Positions 7,847 to 14,824 of a stretch of DNA of 26,518 bases are shown in pieces. A program made the translations under genes and the position numbers. Below the pieces are notes generated by a model. It ran no database searches. It was not told where the DNA came from and was given only the letters and a program-made list of their open reading frames with translations. The stretch's first letter is position 1. Every line of letters begins with the position of its first letter. The stretch is from Marine Group II euryarchaeote MED-G33 (GTDB lineage: Archaea > Thermoplasmatota > Poseidoniia > Poseidoniales > Thalassarchaeaceae). The stretch covers positions 1 to 26,518 of the forward strand of contig CATISE010000004.1 of NCBI GenBank assembly GCA_949538655.1, written 5' to 3'.

Positions 7847-9367
7847 TCAATCAGCACGATTTTCGGCGCGTTGGTGAAGAGTCTCCCGGACTAGATCGAC
7901 TACCAAGTCAATTTCCTCTGAAGTAATCTCAAAATGGGGTGTGAATCGCAAGGCGTTCTGACCACCATGGATGATGCCGAGACCGTTCTTTCGACACATC
8001 TCTTCTATTTCACCGAATCCAATAACAGGATGAGTCTCGGGATCTAGTTCCATACAACATAGTAATCCCGAACCTTGAACCTTGAGTACTACGTCCGAGA
8101 ATTCAGTCGCCAATTGCTCAAGTTTCTCAACCAACTCTACGCCCCTATCCCTGATGTTCTGCCGTAATTCAGGAGTGATGCGATCTAAAACTGCGATTGC
8201 TGTTTCTAGCGCTCTAGGGTTCGTAGTCATCGTGTTCCCATAAATGCCGACAACATAGAGCTCGGCTGCACGAGGCCCCATTCCAAGAACAGATAGAGGA
8301 TATTGTCCTGCATTCAAAGCCTTCGACCAAGTTTCCAAATCAGGAACCTCACAATCCTCAAATCCAGGATAATCAATCACTGAAAGTGTTCCTTGGCCTC
8401 GTAATCCTGCTTGGATTGAGTCGACGAGTAAGAGACTGCCGTGTTCTAGCGTCAACTTACGGGCTGCATCATAGAATTCTCTAGTCACACATTGACCTGG
8501 ATTCCCCTCACCCTGAACGGGTTCAATCGCCATCATTTCGATGAAGAAACCTTCTTGATCAGCCAAATCGAAAATGGCATTCAGGGCTTCAACGTCATTT
8601 GCAGGAACCAGTAAGAGATTATCTCGGTCGCGGAAGGTGGCCAGGTTTTTGTCATATCCATCTTTACAGGAATGTGAAATCTGTGCTGGACGATCTGTTC
8701 GCCCATGGAAACCCTGCTCAACAGCCAAGAGTTTGATTGGTTTACCTTCATGTCGACCCCCTACACCCGTTTGCAGATTCGCGTTCACGTCTGCAATTCT
8801 CAAACCGACTGTAACGGATTCAGAGCCGCTGTTCATACAAATGAAACGAGTGAATGGGCAGCTACCACGAGTGTGCCCCAACTCACAACGAAGACGGTCG
8901 GTGAGTCTTTTGTGGCTAAATGATGGCGTCATTACATTGGCCATAACCCGATTTTCCGACATGGCATCTAAGATTTCACTCGGACCATGTCCGCTTCCCA
9001 GCATCCCGTATCCTCCGTTGTCATGAATAACTGCGCCTTTTGAGGTAATGATCCATGGACCACGAGCTGCAATCGCCACGTATGGATTGATTGTTGCTGC
9101 AGAATAAAAATTAATCAATTCAGATTGTAGTGATGTAATCAATTGACCTTCATCTTGAGATAGAAACTCAGAACCAACCTCAGCGACCAACTGCTCGAAT
9201 ATCTCCGCTGCTTCACCAATTGCTTGAACCAATTTTGGATCAATGTCGCAAAATCGTTGTATGACATCATCAGACAAACCCTTTGTTTGCACAGAAGAGC
9301 CAGCGGAATGGAGGCGGATGGTCTCCAGATGCTGTAGCATATTCAATTCGAATCGAAGGGCATCCAT
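7847..9367 (-). CDS. Class-III PLP-dependent aminotransferase with N-terminal extension
   Basis: A fold-type-I aminotransferase of 506 residues. Class-III landmarks are present: MNSGSESVTVGLRIA (phosphate-binding loop), EQGFHGRTDR, EPVQGEGN, LLLVDSIQAG with the pyridine-N-binding Asp316, ETWSKALNAGQYPLSVLG with the Schiff-base Lys349, and GNTMTTNPRALETA. Two points are odd: the Glu usually following the Asp (D-E-[IV]-Q) is Ser here, and roughly 100 residues precede the catalytic core, including a helical region around 30-90. The ATG at 9367 is used; a TTG sits directly before it. No Shine-Dalgarno sequence is evident, so a leaderless transcript is possible. The substrate cannot be read from sequence; the following epimerase-like gene hints at amino-sugar or surface-glycan chemistry, which is inference. 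Confidence 0.88.
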   Translation of the reverse strand: MDALRFELNMLQHLETIRLHSAGSSVQTKGLSDDVIQRFCDIDPKLVQAIGEAAEIFEQLVAEVGSEFLSQDEGQLITSLQSELINFYSAATINPYVAIAARGPWIITSKGAVIHDNGGYGMLGSGHGPSEILDAMSENRVMANVMTPSFSHKRLTDRLRCELGHTRGSCPFTRFICMNSGSESVTVGLRIADVNANLQTGVGGRHEGKPIKLLAVEQGFHGRTDRPAQISHSCKDGYDKNLATFRDRDNLLLVPANDVEALNAIFDLADQEGFFIEMMAIEPVQGEGNPGQCVTREFYDAARKLTLEHGSLLLVDSIQAGLRGQGTLSVIDYPGFEDCEVPDLETWSKALNAGQYPLSVLGMGPRAAELYVVGIYGNTMTTNPRALETAIAVLDRITPELRQNIRDRGVELVEKLEQLATEFSDVVLKVQGSGLLCCMELDPETHPVIGFGEIEEMCRKNGLGIIHGGQNALRFTPHFEITSEEIDLVVDLVRETLHQRAENRAD

Positions 9368-9493
9368 CAATGTTCGCCGTATGATGTTTCAATCAGCCTA
9401 CAATTTGACCACTATCGGAATACTTTTTTCTAATTGATAAAATGAATAAAAGGATTTTCCGAAGTCAAATTTTGTATTGGCCGATAATGTTCA

Positions 9494-9516
9494 ATTATCA
9501 GCCTTTTTCAATTGAA
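9494..9516 (+). repeat. 23-bp perfect direct repeat, copy 1
   Basis: ATTATCAGCC followed by TTTTTCAATTGAA. An identical 23-base copy begins at 9572, 78 bases further on. Each copy ends in the self-palindromic TTCAATTGAA. Perfect conservation inside otherwise dissimilar AT-rich sequence suggests a protein-binding site or a recent duplication. Confidence 0.75.
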
Positions 9517-9552
9517 AATATACAAATGCACATATGGGCGTATTATTGAATA

Positions 9553-9594
9553 TTCAATTGAAAAATCTAGGATTATCAGCCTTTTTCAATTGAA
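9553..9594. repeat. Inverted repeat with 13-bp perfect arms, containing direct-repeat copy 2
   Basis: Left arm TTCAATTGAAAAA (9553-9565) and right arm TTTTTCAATTGAA (9582-9594) are exact reverse complements around a 16-base spacer. The right half is also the second copy of the 23-bp direct repeat (9572-9594). The structure could be an RNA hairpin ending transcripts, or a paired operator site. Confidence 0.7.
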
Positions 9595-9622
9595 CAACTG
9601 ATTTAATTTCGACAGGGGATGG

Positions 9623-9629
9623 TTTAATA
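9623..9629 (+). promoter_or_regulatory. TATA-box-like element of the PRC-barrel gene
   Basis: TTTAATA about 66 bases before the start codon at 9689. An archaeal transcription start about 25 bases downstream would give a leader of roughly 35-40 bases containing the AAGGAG ribosome-binding site. Assigned by pattern and position only. Confidence 0.4.
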
Positions 9630-9688
9630 GCCCATTCGACCCGTCGGATATTAGGCAGGATGGGATGCTGCAATAAGGAGACGGAAAA

Positions 9689-10276
9689 ATGGCAGATGAT
9701 AATTACAGAATTCAAGAACTTCTTCAGAGGGAAGTATACGTTGGTGAGAACCTCGTCGGAACAATCGTTGGTGAACGGTATCACCCCAACGAAGATCGCG
9801 TCAGATCGATGCGCATACAAGTCAAACCGAACGTTGCAGAAGAATACATGCGCAAGCCAGCCGCGCATGCACCATTATCGAAAGAATTGATTCATTCAAT
9901 CCAGGACGATGGTACGGTAAAACTCTCAAAATCAATGCGCGAGTTACAGAGACGTTGGAGGAATACAGTTCGGATTGAAGAACAACTTTACGCCCCTGAT
10001 GAACTTCTAGACAGAGCTGTCCTAGATGATGATGGGATGGAACTTGGAGTCGTCATCGGATTGGTCAAGGTGAAACGCACATACCGCGGGATTACCGTAA
10101 AACTACGATCTGCTGTTCGACGAAGATATGCTTTGGACGAAACCATCGATATTCCCGTAACGGCACTGGCACGCACGAGAGCAAGGTTAGATGAAATCGT
10201 ACTGTCCAGAACGTACGACAAACTGCGCTCTTTGCCCAGTTACATACAGATCAACGAAGGGATTCTAGAGGATTGA
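9689..10276 (+). CDS. Tandem PRC-barrel-like protein
   Basis: A soluble 195-residue basic/acidic protein with no signal peptide or membrane segment. Two segments look like PRC-barrel units: about 17-47 (VGTIVGERYHPNEDRVRSM, then IQVKP) and about 117-150 (LGVVIGLVKVKRTYRGITVKL, with a following basic stretch). A short helical linker lies between them. The start is secure: AAGGAG lies 8 bases upstream of the ATG. PRC-barrels occur in archaeal division-associated proteins (CdpB), RNA-processing factors and small regulators, so a structural or RNA/DNA-adaptor role is possible but unproven. It stands alone behind a repeat-rich promoter region and ahead of tRNA-Ile. Confidence 0.72.
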   Translation: MADDNYRIQELLQREVYVGENLVGTIVGERYHPNEDRVRSMRIQVKPNVAEEYMRKPAAHAPLSKELIHSIQDDGTVKLSKSMRELQRRWRNTVRIEEQLYAPDELLDRAVLDDDGMELGVVIGLVKVKRTYRGITVKLRSAVRRRYALDETIDIPVTALARTRARLDEIVLSRTYDKLRSLPSYIQINEGILED

Positions 10277-10281
10277 AGGGA

Positions 10282-10310
10282 ACCGTCACCGTTAATTCGG
10301 GGACGACGGT
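10282..10310 (+). terminator. Weak hairpin between the PRC-barrel gene and tRNA-Ile
   Basis: ACCGTC (10282-10287) can pair with GACGGT (10305-10310), with possible inner CCG/CGG pairing. It starts 6 bases after the PRC-barrel stop and ends 14 bases before the tRNA. It may end the upstream transcript or help tRNA 5' processing. The support is structural only. Confidence 0.3.
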
Positions 10311-10324
10311 CGCCGAGTTGCTCT

Positions 10325-10399
10325 GGACGGGTAGCTTAGGTTGGCTGGAGCACCCGGCTGATAACCGGGAGGCCGCAGGTTCAAATCCTGCCTCGTCCA
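10325..10399 (+). tRNA. tRNA-Ile (anticodon GAU)
   Basis: A full cloverleaf: acceptor GGACGGG pairs with CTCGTCC (one G-U pair), D-stem GCTT/GAGC, anticodon stem CCCGG/CCGGG around loop CTGATAA giving anticodon GAT, five-base variable loop, and T-stem GCAGG/CCTGC around TTCAAAT. The discriminator is A. The 3' CCA is not encoded, so it must be added after transcription. No intron is present. It lies between the PRC-barrel and PRPP synthetase genes on the same strand. Confidence 0.96.
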
Positions 10400-10466
10400 C
10401 TTTCACTCACAAAATTGACGTTTTTCAATGGGAAACAACATGAACAGTCGGCTCTGGCGTGGGTAT

Positions 10467-11405
10467 ATGGCAATCGTGTCAGGCAGCAATGCGGCCGAAC
10501 TGGCAGCGGCCTTGGCAGAAGAAATGGAGTGGGAGCACCATCCACTTGAAGTTCGACGATTTCCAGACTCAGAGGGCTATGTCCGCGTACCGCAAGAAAG
10601 TATTGAAGCCATCCGAAGTGAACCTGTTGTGATCGTGGCAACAACATTTCCTGACTCCGGGATTGTTGAGGCCTTGTTAATGCTTGAATCGATTCATGAT
10701 GTACGTAGGGGAGACATGAGTAATCTGAAAGGAGAAGGAGAACAATCTCTTGCCGATGCTGGCCCAGGTATTTTTCTTGCAGTCCCGTACTTTGGTTATT
10801 CCAGACAGGACAAGCGATTTCAACGAGGTGAGGTGGTCTCTGCTAAACTTCTAGCCAGGTTACTCACCCGACGATGTGACGGAATGATTGTGCTAGATCT
10901 TCATGCACCTGCAGTCTTAGAAGACCTTGAAGTCCCTGTAGAGTTTGTTTCTTCGATGCCAGAAATCGCCATCCACCTCCAAAATACTGTACGACCTGAT
11001 TTCGTCCTTAGCCCCGATAAGGGGGCAATCGAACGAGCCAGCCATGTTGCAAATGCAATCGGTTGTAACTTCTCATATCTCGAAAAAACTCGAATTGATG
11101 CCCACACTATCGAACACAAAGCAAAGGATTTGGATGTTGATGGAGCAATTGTAGCGATTGTCGACGACATGATTTCGACCGGTGGCACAATCTGTAAGGC
11201 CAGTGATGCATTACGTCGACAAGGGGCTAAAGCCGTGCATGCTGCATGCACCCATGGGCTCTTCACAGGAGGAGCAATTACTCGCCTTTCTAACCACGTA
11301 GATGGCGTGCATGCAACCGATTCTTTACCAAATCCCCGTTCAGTCGTCAGTGGAGCTCCAGCCATAGCCAGAGGAGTCAATTCGCTGATTGAGAGGGTTC
11401 TCTGA
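10467..11405 (+). CDS. prs: Ribose-phosphate pyrophosphokinase (PRPP synthetase)
   Basis: Makes phosphoribosyl pyrophosphate from ribose 5-phosphate and ATP for nucleotide, His and Trp synthesis. The 312-residue protein has the N-terminal IVSGSNAAELA, RRFPDSEGYVR, the flexible-loop motif PYFGYSRQDKRF, DLHAP, and the PRPP-binding loop IVDDMISTGGT near residue 225. The ATG at 10467 fits the usual 'IVSGSN' start; upstream ATGs at 10428 and 10440 would add up to 13 non-conserved residues. An acidic/polar insertion of about 15 residues (around RRGDMSNLKGEGEQSL) separates the first helix region from FGYSRQDK, where most homologues are shorter. It begins 67 bases after tRNA-Ile and might be cotranscribed with it. 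Confidence 0.95.
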   Translation: MAIVSGSNAAELAAALAEEMEWEHHPLEVRRFPDSEGYVRVPQESIEAIRSEPVVIVATTFPDSGIVEALLMLESIHDVRRGDMSNLKGEGEQSLADAGPGIFLAVPYFGYSRQDKRFQRGEVVSAKLLARLLTRRCDGMIVLDLHAPAVLEDLEVPVEFVSSMPEIAIHLQNTVRPDFVLSPDKGAIERASHVANAIGCNFSYLEKTRIDAHTIEHKAKDLDVDGAIVAIVDDMISTGGTICKASDALRRQGAKAVHAACTHGLFTGGAITRLSNHVDGVHATDSLPNPRSVVSGAPAIARGVNSLIERVL

Positions 11406-11415
11406 GCCGTTGTGT

Positions 11416-11428
11416 GCCCCGTAGGGGC
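11416..11428 (+). terminator. GCCCC-GTA-GGGGC hairpin after PRPP synthetase
   Basis: A perfect 5-bp stem with GTA loop, 10 bases after the prs stop and just before the L7Ae promoter. No T-run follows immediately, so an intrinsic terminator role is uncertain. The same CCCCGTAGGGG core recurs just after the coiled-coil gene stop on its coding strand (19898-19914). Confidence 0.45.
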
Positions 11429-11438
11429 TTCCGCTGCG

Positions 11439-11444
11439 TTTATA
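11439..11444 (+). promoter_or_regulatory. TATA-like box of the ribosomal operon
   Basis: TTTATA about 50 bases before the L7Ae ATG. A start site about 25 bases downstream would leave a short leader carrying the GAGGAG ribosome-binding site at 11477-11482. Pattern-based. Confidence 0.45.
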
Positions 11445-11490
11445 CGAGGCACGCCGTGCGGCGGCTTACCAAACATGAGGAGTGAATCCA

Positions 11491-11865
11491 ATGAGTGTAC
11501 ACATAGCATTTGAAACCCCGAAAGATGTCCAAGACAGTGTTTACGAACTAGTCAAGCTCGTAGGCAATGGAAATGGTCGAATCAAGAAAGGCAGTAATGA
11601 GGTCACCAAAGCAGCAGAGCGCGGTACCGCGAAGATGGTTGTTATGGCTGAGAACGTCAACCCAGCAGAGTTGCTGGCACACATCCCTCTAATCTGCAAA
11701 GAAAAGAAAATCCCCTTCATTTACGTTGAGGATCAATCCTACTTGGCTGAGGCCGCTGGAATGACCAGTGGTGGAAAAACTGCGGCGATTGCATTGATGG
11801 AAGTCGCCAAAGGCGCCGAAGATGCATTCAATGGGGTCATAGGCCACACTGATGCACTGAACTGA
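11491..11865 (+). CDS. rpl7ae: Ribosomal protein L7Ae
   Basis: A 124-residue kink-turn RNA-binding protein. In archaea it is shared by the large ribosomal subunit, box C/D and H/ACA RNPs and RNase P. Diagnostic sequence: GNGRIKKGSNEVTKAAERG (kink-turn contact), KMVVMAENVNPAELLAHIP, CKEKKIPFIYV. The ATG at 11491 lies 8 bases after GAGGAG; a GTG at 11482 inside that site is less likely. It is the first gene of the conserved archaeal run with S28e, L24e, Ndk and IF2. Confidence 0.97.
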   Translation: MSVHIAFETPKDVQDSVYELVKLVGNGNGRIKKGSNEVTKAAERGTAKMVVMAENVNPAELLAHIPLICKEKKIPFIYVEDQSYLAEAAGMTSGGKTAAIALMEVAKGAEDAFNGVIGHTDALN

Positions 11866-11893
11866 ATTGGAATTACCTTAGGAGGAATCAGAT

Positions 11894-12112
11894 ATGACTC
11901 AAGAAGGTTGGCCCGCTGAGGTTGTCGAAGTTGTCGGACGGACTGGAATGACTGGGGAAGCAACCCAGGTCAAGGTTCGTGTGAATGACGCACCCAATCC
12001 CCGGGACGTAGGACGAATCATCACTCGCAATGTCGTTGGACCGATTAGAATCGGTGATATCCTGATGTTGCGCGATACTGGCCGTGAAGCTAGAAAACTA
12101 AATGTTCGCTGA
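11894..12112 (+). CDS. rps28e: Ribosomal protein S28e
   Basis: A 72-residue small-subunit protein found only in archaea and eukaryotes. AEVVEVVGRTGMTGEATQVK, followed by NVVGPIRIGDILML and ending in RETGREARK-like DTGREARKLNVR, is the family signature. The start is supported by AGGAGGA 9 bases upstream. It lies 28 bases after L7Ae, and its stop overlaps the GAGGTGA ribosome-binding site of L24e. Confidence 0.97.
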   Translation: MTQEGWPAEVVEVVGRTGMTGEATQVKVRVNDAPNPRDVGRIITRNVVGPIRIGDILMLRDTGREARKLNVR

Positions 12113-12118
12113 GGTGAA

Positions 12119-12310
12119 ATGATGGTGGAACGTCGAATTTGCAATTTCTCAGGTGAAGAAATAGAACCCGGTACCGGTGTGATGTATGTCAAGCGGGACG
12201 GGACTGTTCTTTGGTTCAAGGATTCAAAGGCCCGTAAGAATATGAAGATGGGTCGTAATCCACGCAAGGTCAAATGGACCAGGCGCTATGTCAAGGGCGG
12301 AATTCAGTAA
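12119..12310 (+). CDS. rpl24e: Ribosomal protein L24e with a degenerate zinc site
   Basis: A 63-residue large-subunit protein. IEPGTGVMYVKRDGTVLWF and GRNPRKVKWTRRY are family landmarks. Usual archaeal L24e has a four-cysteine zinc site (CxxC near the start and CxxxC after the WF). Here the first pair reads CNFS and the second KDSKA, so only one cysteine remains and zinc cannot be bound in the normal way. The ATG at 12119, or the overlapping one at 12122, follows GAGGTGA by 1-4 bases. It sits 6 bases after S28e. Confidence 0.95.
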   Translation: MMVERRICNFSGEEIEPGTGVMYVKRDGTVLWFKDSKARKNMKMGRNPRKVKWTRRYVKGGIQ

Positions 12311-12400
12311 GTTCCACCCCTCTTTCCATTTGTGATTGCCACCGATGATGCGGCGGCGTCCTGAAATAGGGGAGGCGAGTCGCCCGATTCGGTGTCAAAT

Positions 12401-12847
12401 ATGCAGACGACATATGTAATGGTGAAACCTGATGGCGTACAACGTGGATTGGTTGGAGAAATAATTGGTCGGTTTGAGCGAAAGGGACTTCGTTTGGTAG
12501 GACTGAAATCAATTGTACCGAGTCTTGAAATTGTTGAAACCCACTATGCAGTTCACAAAGATCGACCCTTCTACCCTGGCTTGGTAGAATTTGTTACGTC
12601 CGGACCTGTTGTCGCTATGGCTTGGATGGGTGTTGATGCAATTTCTGTATGCCGCAATATTATCGGTGCAACAAACGGTCGTGAGGCCGCAATGGGAACC
12701 ATTCGTGGAGACTTTGGGATGGACATTGGATACAATTTGATTCATGGTAGTGATGGTGAAGAAACTGCTGCCTTCGAACTTGGACTCTGGTTCCCAGAAG
12801 GATTGAATGAATGGGAACCAATTTGTGAGACTTGGGTATACGAGTGA
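12401..12847 (+). CDS. ndk: Nucleoside diphosphate kinase
   Basis: Transfers the gamma phosphate between NTPs and NDPs through a phosphohistidine. At 148 residues it is standard length. MVKPDGVQRGLVGEIIGRFE, HYAVHKDRPFYPGLVEF, VAMAWMG, GATNGREAAMGTIRGDFG and NLIHGSDGEETAAFE are conserved; His115 in the last motif is the catalytic residue. A GTG at 12392 would add three residues. No close ribosome-binding site is seen for either start (GGGGAGG at 12369 is 25 bases away). It lies between L24e and IF2 as in many archaea. Confidence 0.97.
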   Translation: MQTTYVMVKPDGVQRGLVGEIIGRFERKGLRLVGLKSIVPSLEIVETHYAVHKDRPFYPGLVEFVTSGPVVAMAWMGVDAISVCRNIIGATNGREAAMGTIRGDFGMDIGYNLIHGSDGEETAAFELGLWFPEGLNEWEPICETWVYE

Positions 12848-12868
12848 TTAGTCAATTGGGAAATCAAA

Positions 12869-12882
12869 TTTTCAATTGAAAA
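12869..12882. promoter_or_regulatory. Perfect palindrome TTTTCAATTGAAAA before infB
   Basis: A 14-base perfect palindrome in the 48-bp gap between ndk and infB, ending 13 bases before the IF2 start. With the next A it includes the 13-mer TTCAATTGAAAAA, identical to the inverted-repeat arm at 9553-9565. It may be a protein-binding site or simply a favoured AT-rich intergenic word. Confidence 0.4.
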
Positions 12883-12895
12883 ATGAGGTGAGGGA

Positions 12896-14692
12896 ATGGC
12901 TGAGAATGGCCGTCGACAACCCATTGTAGCCGTCTTAGGTCACGTTGATCATGGCAAGACCTCAGTCTTGGATTACATCCGAAGTTTGGGCCGAAATCGA
13001 CAATCAAGTGTGATGGCGCGAGAGGCCGGCGGAATTACGCAGCACATTGGTGCCACAGAAGTCCCTGCCAAGTTACTCAATGAATTGTGCAGCCCCCTCA
13101 TGGGTGGAAGGGAATTTTTGTCACCAGGGCTCCTCTTTATCGATACACCTGGGCATCATTCGTTTTCAACGCTCAGAACCAGAGGTGGGTCCCTAGCAGA
13201 TATCGCAATCCTTGTCATTGATTTGATGGAAGGGTGTCAACCGCAAACACTTGAATCCATTCGAATCTTGAAGAATGCAAAGACACCGTTCATTGTTTGT
13301 GCGAATAAAGTTGACAGAATCCACGGGTGGCATAGCCTTGAAGGGCGCTCCGCAGCTGAATCAATGAAAGATCAAGATGCTCACGCCAAGGGTTTGTTTG
13401 AGCAGAAATATTGGGACCTTGTTGGCCAATTTGGAGAACAAGGATTTAATCTTGAAATGTATGATAAAATTTCAGACTTCACTCAAAATATAGCCATGGT
13501 ACCTTGTTCCGCTAAAGAAGGCGAAGGTATGCAAGATTTACTTGCAATCACAATTGGTTTGGCTGAGAAATTCCTAGATGAACAACTCTCAGATGTTGAG
13601 GGTGCGACGGAGGGGACTGTCCTCGAGATGAAAGAAGAGCGAGGGTTGGGTAAAACACTGGACGTGATTCTCTATCGTGGCCAAGTATCGAAGGGCGATG
13701 AAATTGTCATTGCCACGGATCAAGGTTCTAAGATTACCAAAGTCAGAGGTTTGTTTCGCCCACGTGGTATGGCTGAAATGCGAGATGCCGGCGACCGATG
13801 GGATTCAATCGATACCGTTCAGGCGGCAGCGGGATTGAAACTAGCAGCCCCTGATTTAGACGGGGTACTCGCTGGAACAACGCTGCGAGTTCTTTCCGAA
13901 AACAAATCTCAGCGCCAAATCGCCATCGATGCCGCTGATGAAGAATCTGAAATTTCCATTGAATTGGAAGAAGAAGGGGTTGTCATCAAAGCAGATACAC
14001 TTGGTGGCCTAGAAGCACTTGCATTTGAACTGCGAAATCTTGAGAACCCAATCCCGATTCGAAATGCTGGAATTGGGCCCGTCAATAAACGTGATTTGCG
14101 AAGTGCGGAAAACGCCACAGATCCACTTCATCGTGTGATTCTTGCATTTAGCACAAGCACGCAAGCAGAAACTGCCGAGGAACTGGAAAAGGATGATTGT
14201 GATGTTTTACACATCGGTTCGGATATTATTTATCATATTCTGGAACAGTTTGAAACTTGGACTGTGGAACGAAAAATCGAGCTGGAAGAAGAAAAGCGCG
14301 AGAAAATTGTCTACCCTGGTAAAATCAAAATTCTTGCAGATCATATTTTCCGACGATCAGGACCTGCAGTTGTGGGTGTCAGGATATTGGGTGGACAACT
14401 GCACATTGGACAGAGACTTCTCACCCTAGATGGTACAAAGGTGGGCCAAGTCAAATCGATTCGAATCGGCGACAGTTCCCACAAAGAGGCGAAACAAGGA
14501 GACGAGGTTGCAGTTGCAATCCAAGGTGCCACTGTCGGTAGAGGAATCGATGAAGAAGATATTCTTCTGGTAGACGTTCCAGCAAGTCATGCGAGTCGAC
14601 TTCGGAAATTGGAGTTGACTTCAGCGGAAAAAGAGATTCTCGACGAACTCACGACTTTACACCGTGCCGATAACCATTTTTGGGGAAGATAA
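12896..14692 (+). CDS. infB: Translation initiation factor IF-2 (aIF5B)
   Basis: A GTPase for ribosomal subunit joining, 598 residues, the archaeal/eukaryotic aIF5B type that lacks the long bacterial N-terminal region. G motifs: VLGHVDHGKTSVLD (G1, about 13-26), REAGGITQHIGATEVP (G2), FIDTPGHHSF (G3), CANKVDRIHGW (G4), PCSAKEGEG (G5). Domain II follows (GTVLEMKEERGLGKTLDVIL), then the domain III segment VVIKADTLGGLEALAFEL and domain IV (RRSGPAVVGVRILGG). No intein interrupts the G1 loop, a site used by inteins in some archaea. GGTGAGG lies 4-10 bases before the ATG. Confidence 0.97.
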   Translation: MAENGRRQPIVAVLGHVDHGKTSVLDYIRSLGRNRQSSVMAREAGGITQHIGATEVPAKLLNELCSPLMGGREFLSPGLLFIDTPGHHSFSTLRTRGGSLADIAILVIDLMEGCQPQTLESIRILKNAKTPFIVCANKVDRIHGWHSLEGRSAAESMKDQDAHAKGLFEQKYWDLVGQFGEQGFNLEMYDKISDFTQNIAMVPCSAKEGEGMQDLLAITIGLAEKFLDEQLSDVEGATEGTVLEMKEERGLGKTLDVILYRGQVSKGDEIVIATDQGSKITKVRGLFRPRGMAEMRDAGDRWDSIDTVQAAAGLKLAAPDLDGVLAGTTLRVLSENKSQRQIAIDAADEESEISIELEEEGVVIKADTLGGLEALAFELRNLENPIPIRNAGIGPVNKRDLRSAENATDPLHRVILAFSTSTQAETAEELEKDDCDVLHIGSDIIYHILEQFETWTVERKIELEEEKREKIVYPGKIKILADHIFRRSGPAVVGVRILGGQLHIGQRLLTLDGTKVGQVKSIRIGDSSHKEAKQGDEVAVAIQGATVGRGIDEEDILLVDVPASHASRLRKLELTSAEKEILDELTTLHRADNHFWGR

Positions 14693-14710
14693 TCGAACCC
14701 AGTACCCCAT

Positions 14711-14729
14711 TCTGATGCAAAATATCAGA
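14711..14729 (+). terminator. Short hairpin after infB
   Basis: TCTGAT and ATCAGA pair around a 7-base loop, starting 18 bases after the IF2 stop. A 6-bp A/T-containing stem is weak, but it is the only structure noted between infB and the MoxR gene. It may mark the end of the ribosomal operon. Confidence 0.3.
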
Positions 14730-14824
14730 GTGTGATTCAATGATGATACTATGACCCTGCGACCCCCAACGTTGAAGTACGAATTCGGATGGTCCTGAGT
14801 TGGGTTCACACCCGAGGGAATACC

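Larger units (their letters stand above)
9368..9688. other. AT-rich intergenic region between divergent genes
   Basis: About 320 bp separate the aminotransferase start on the minus strand from the PRC-barrel gene on the plus strand. No credible coding frame is present. It is rich in A/T and holds repeated TTTTTCAATTGAA blocks, three ATCAGCCT octamers (9392, 9497, 9575) and a TATA-like TTTAATA at 9623. It is best read as a regulatory region serving both directions. Confidence 0.6.

Noticed and set aside
8574..9026. 150-codon plus-strand frame inside the aminotransferase
   Set aside because: It is antisense to strongly conserved catalytic motifs, with Ser/Arg/Pro-rich shadow composition and no ribosome-binding site.
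11446..11490. Kink-turn in the L7Ae leader for autoregulation
   Set aside because: No convincing C-stem / three-base bulge / tandem G-A arrangement could be built from the short leader.
10901..11509. 202-codon minus-strand frame over the prs gene
   Set aside because: It is a shadow of the conserved PRPP-synthetase sequence and crosses the L7Ae promoter.
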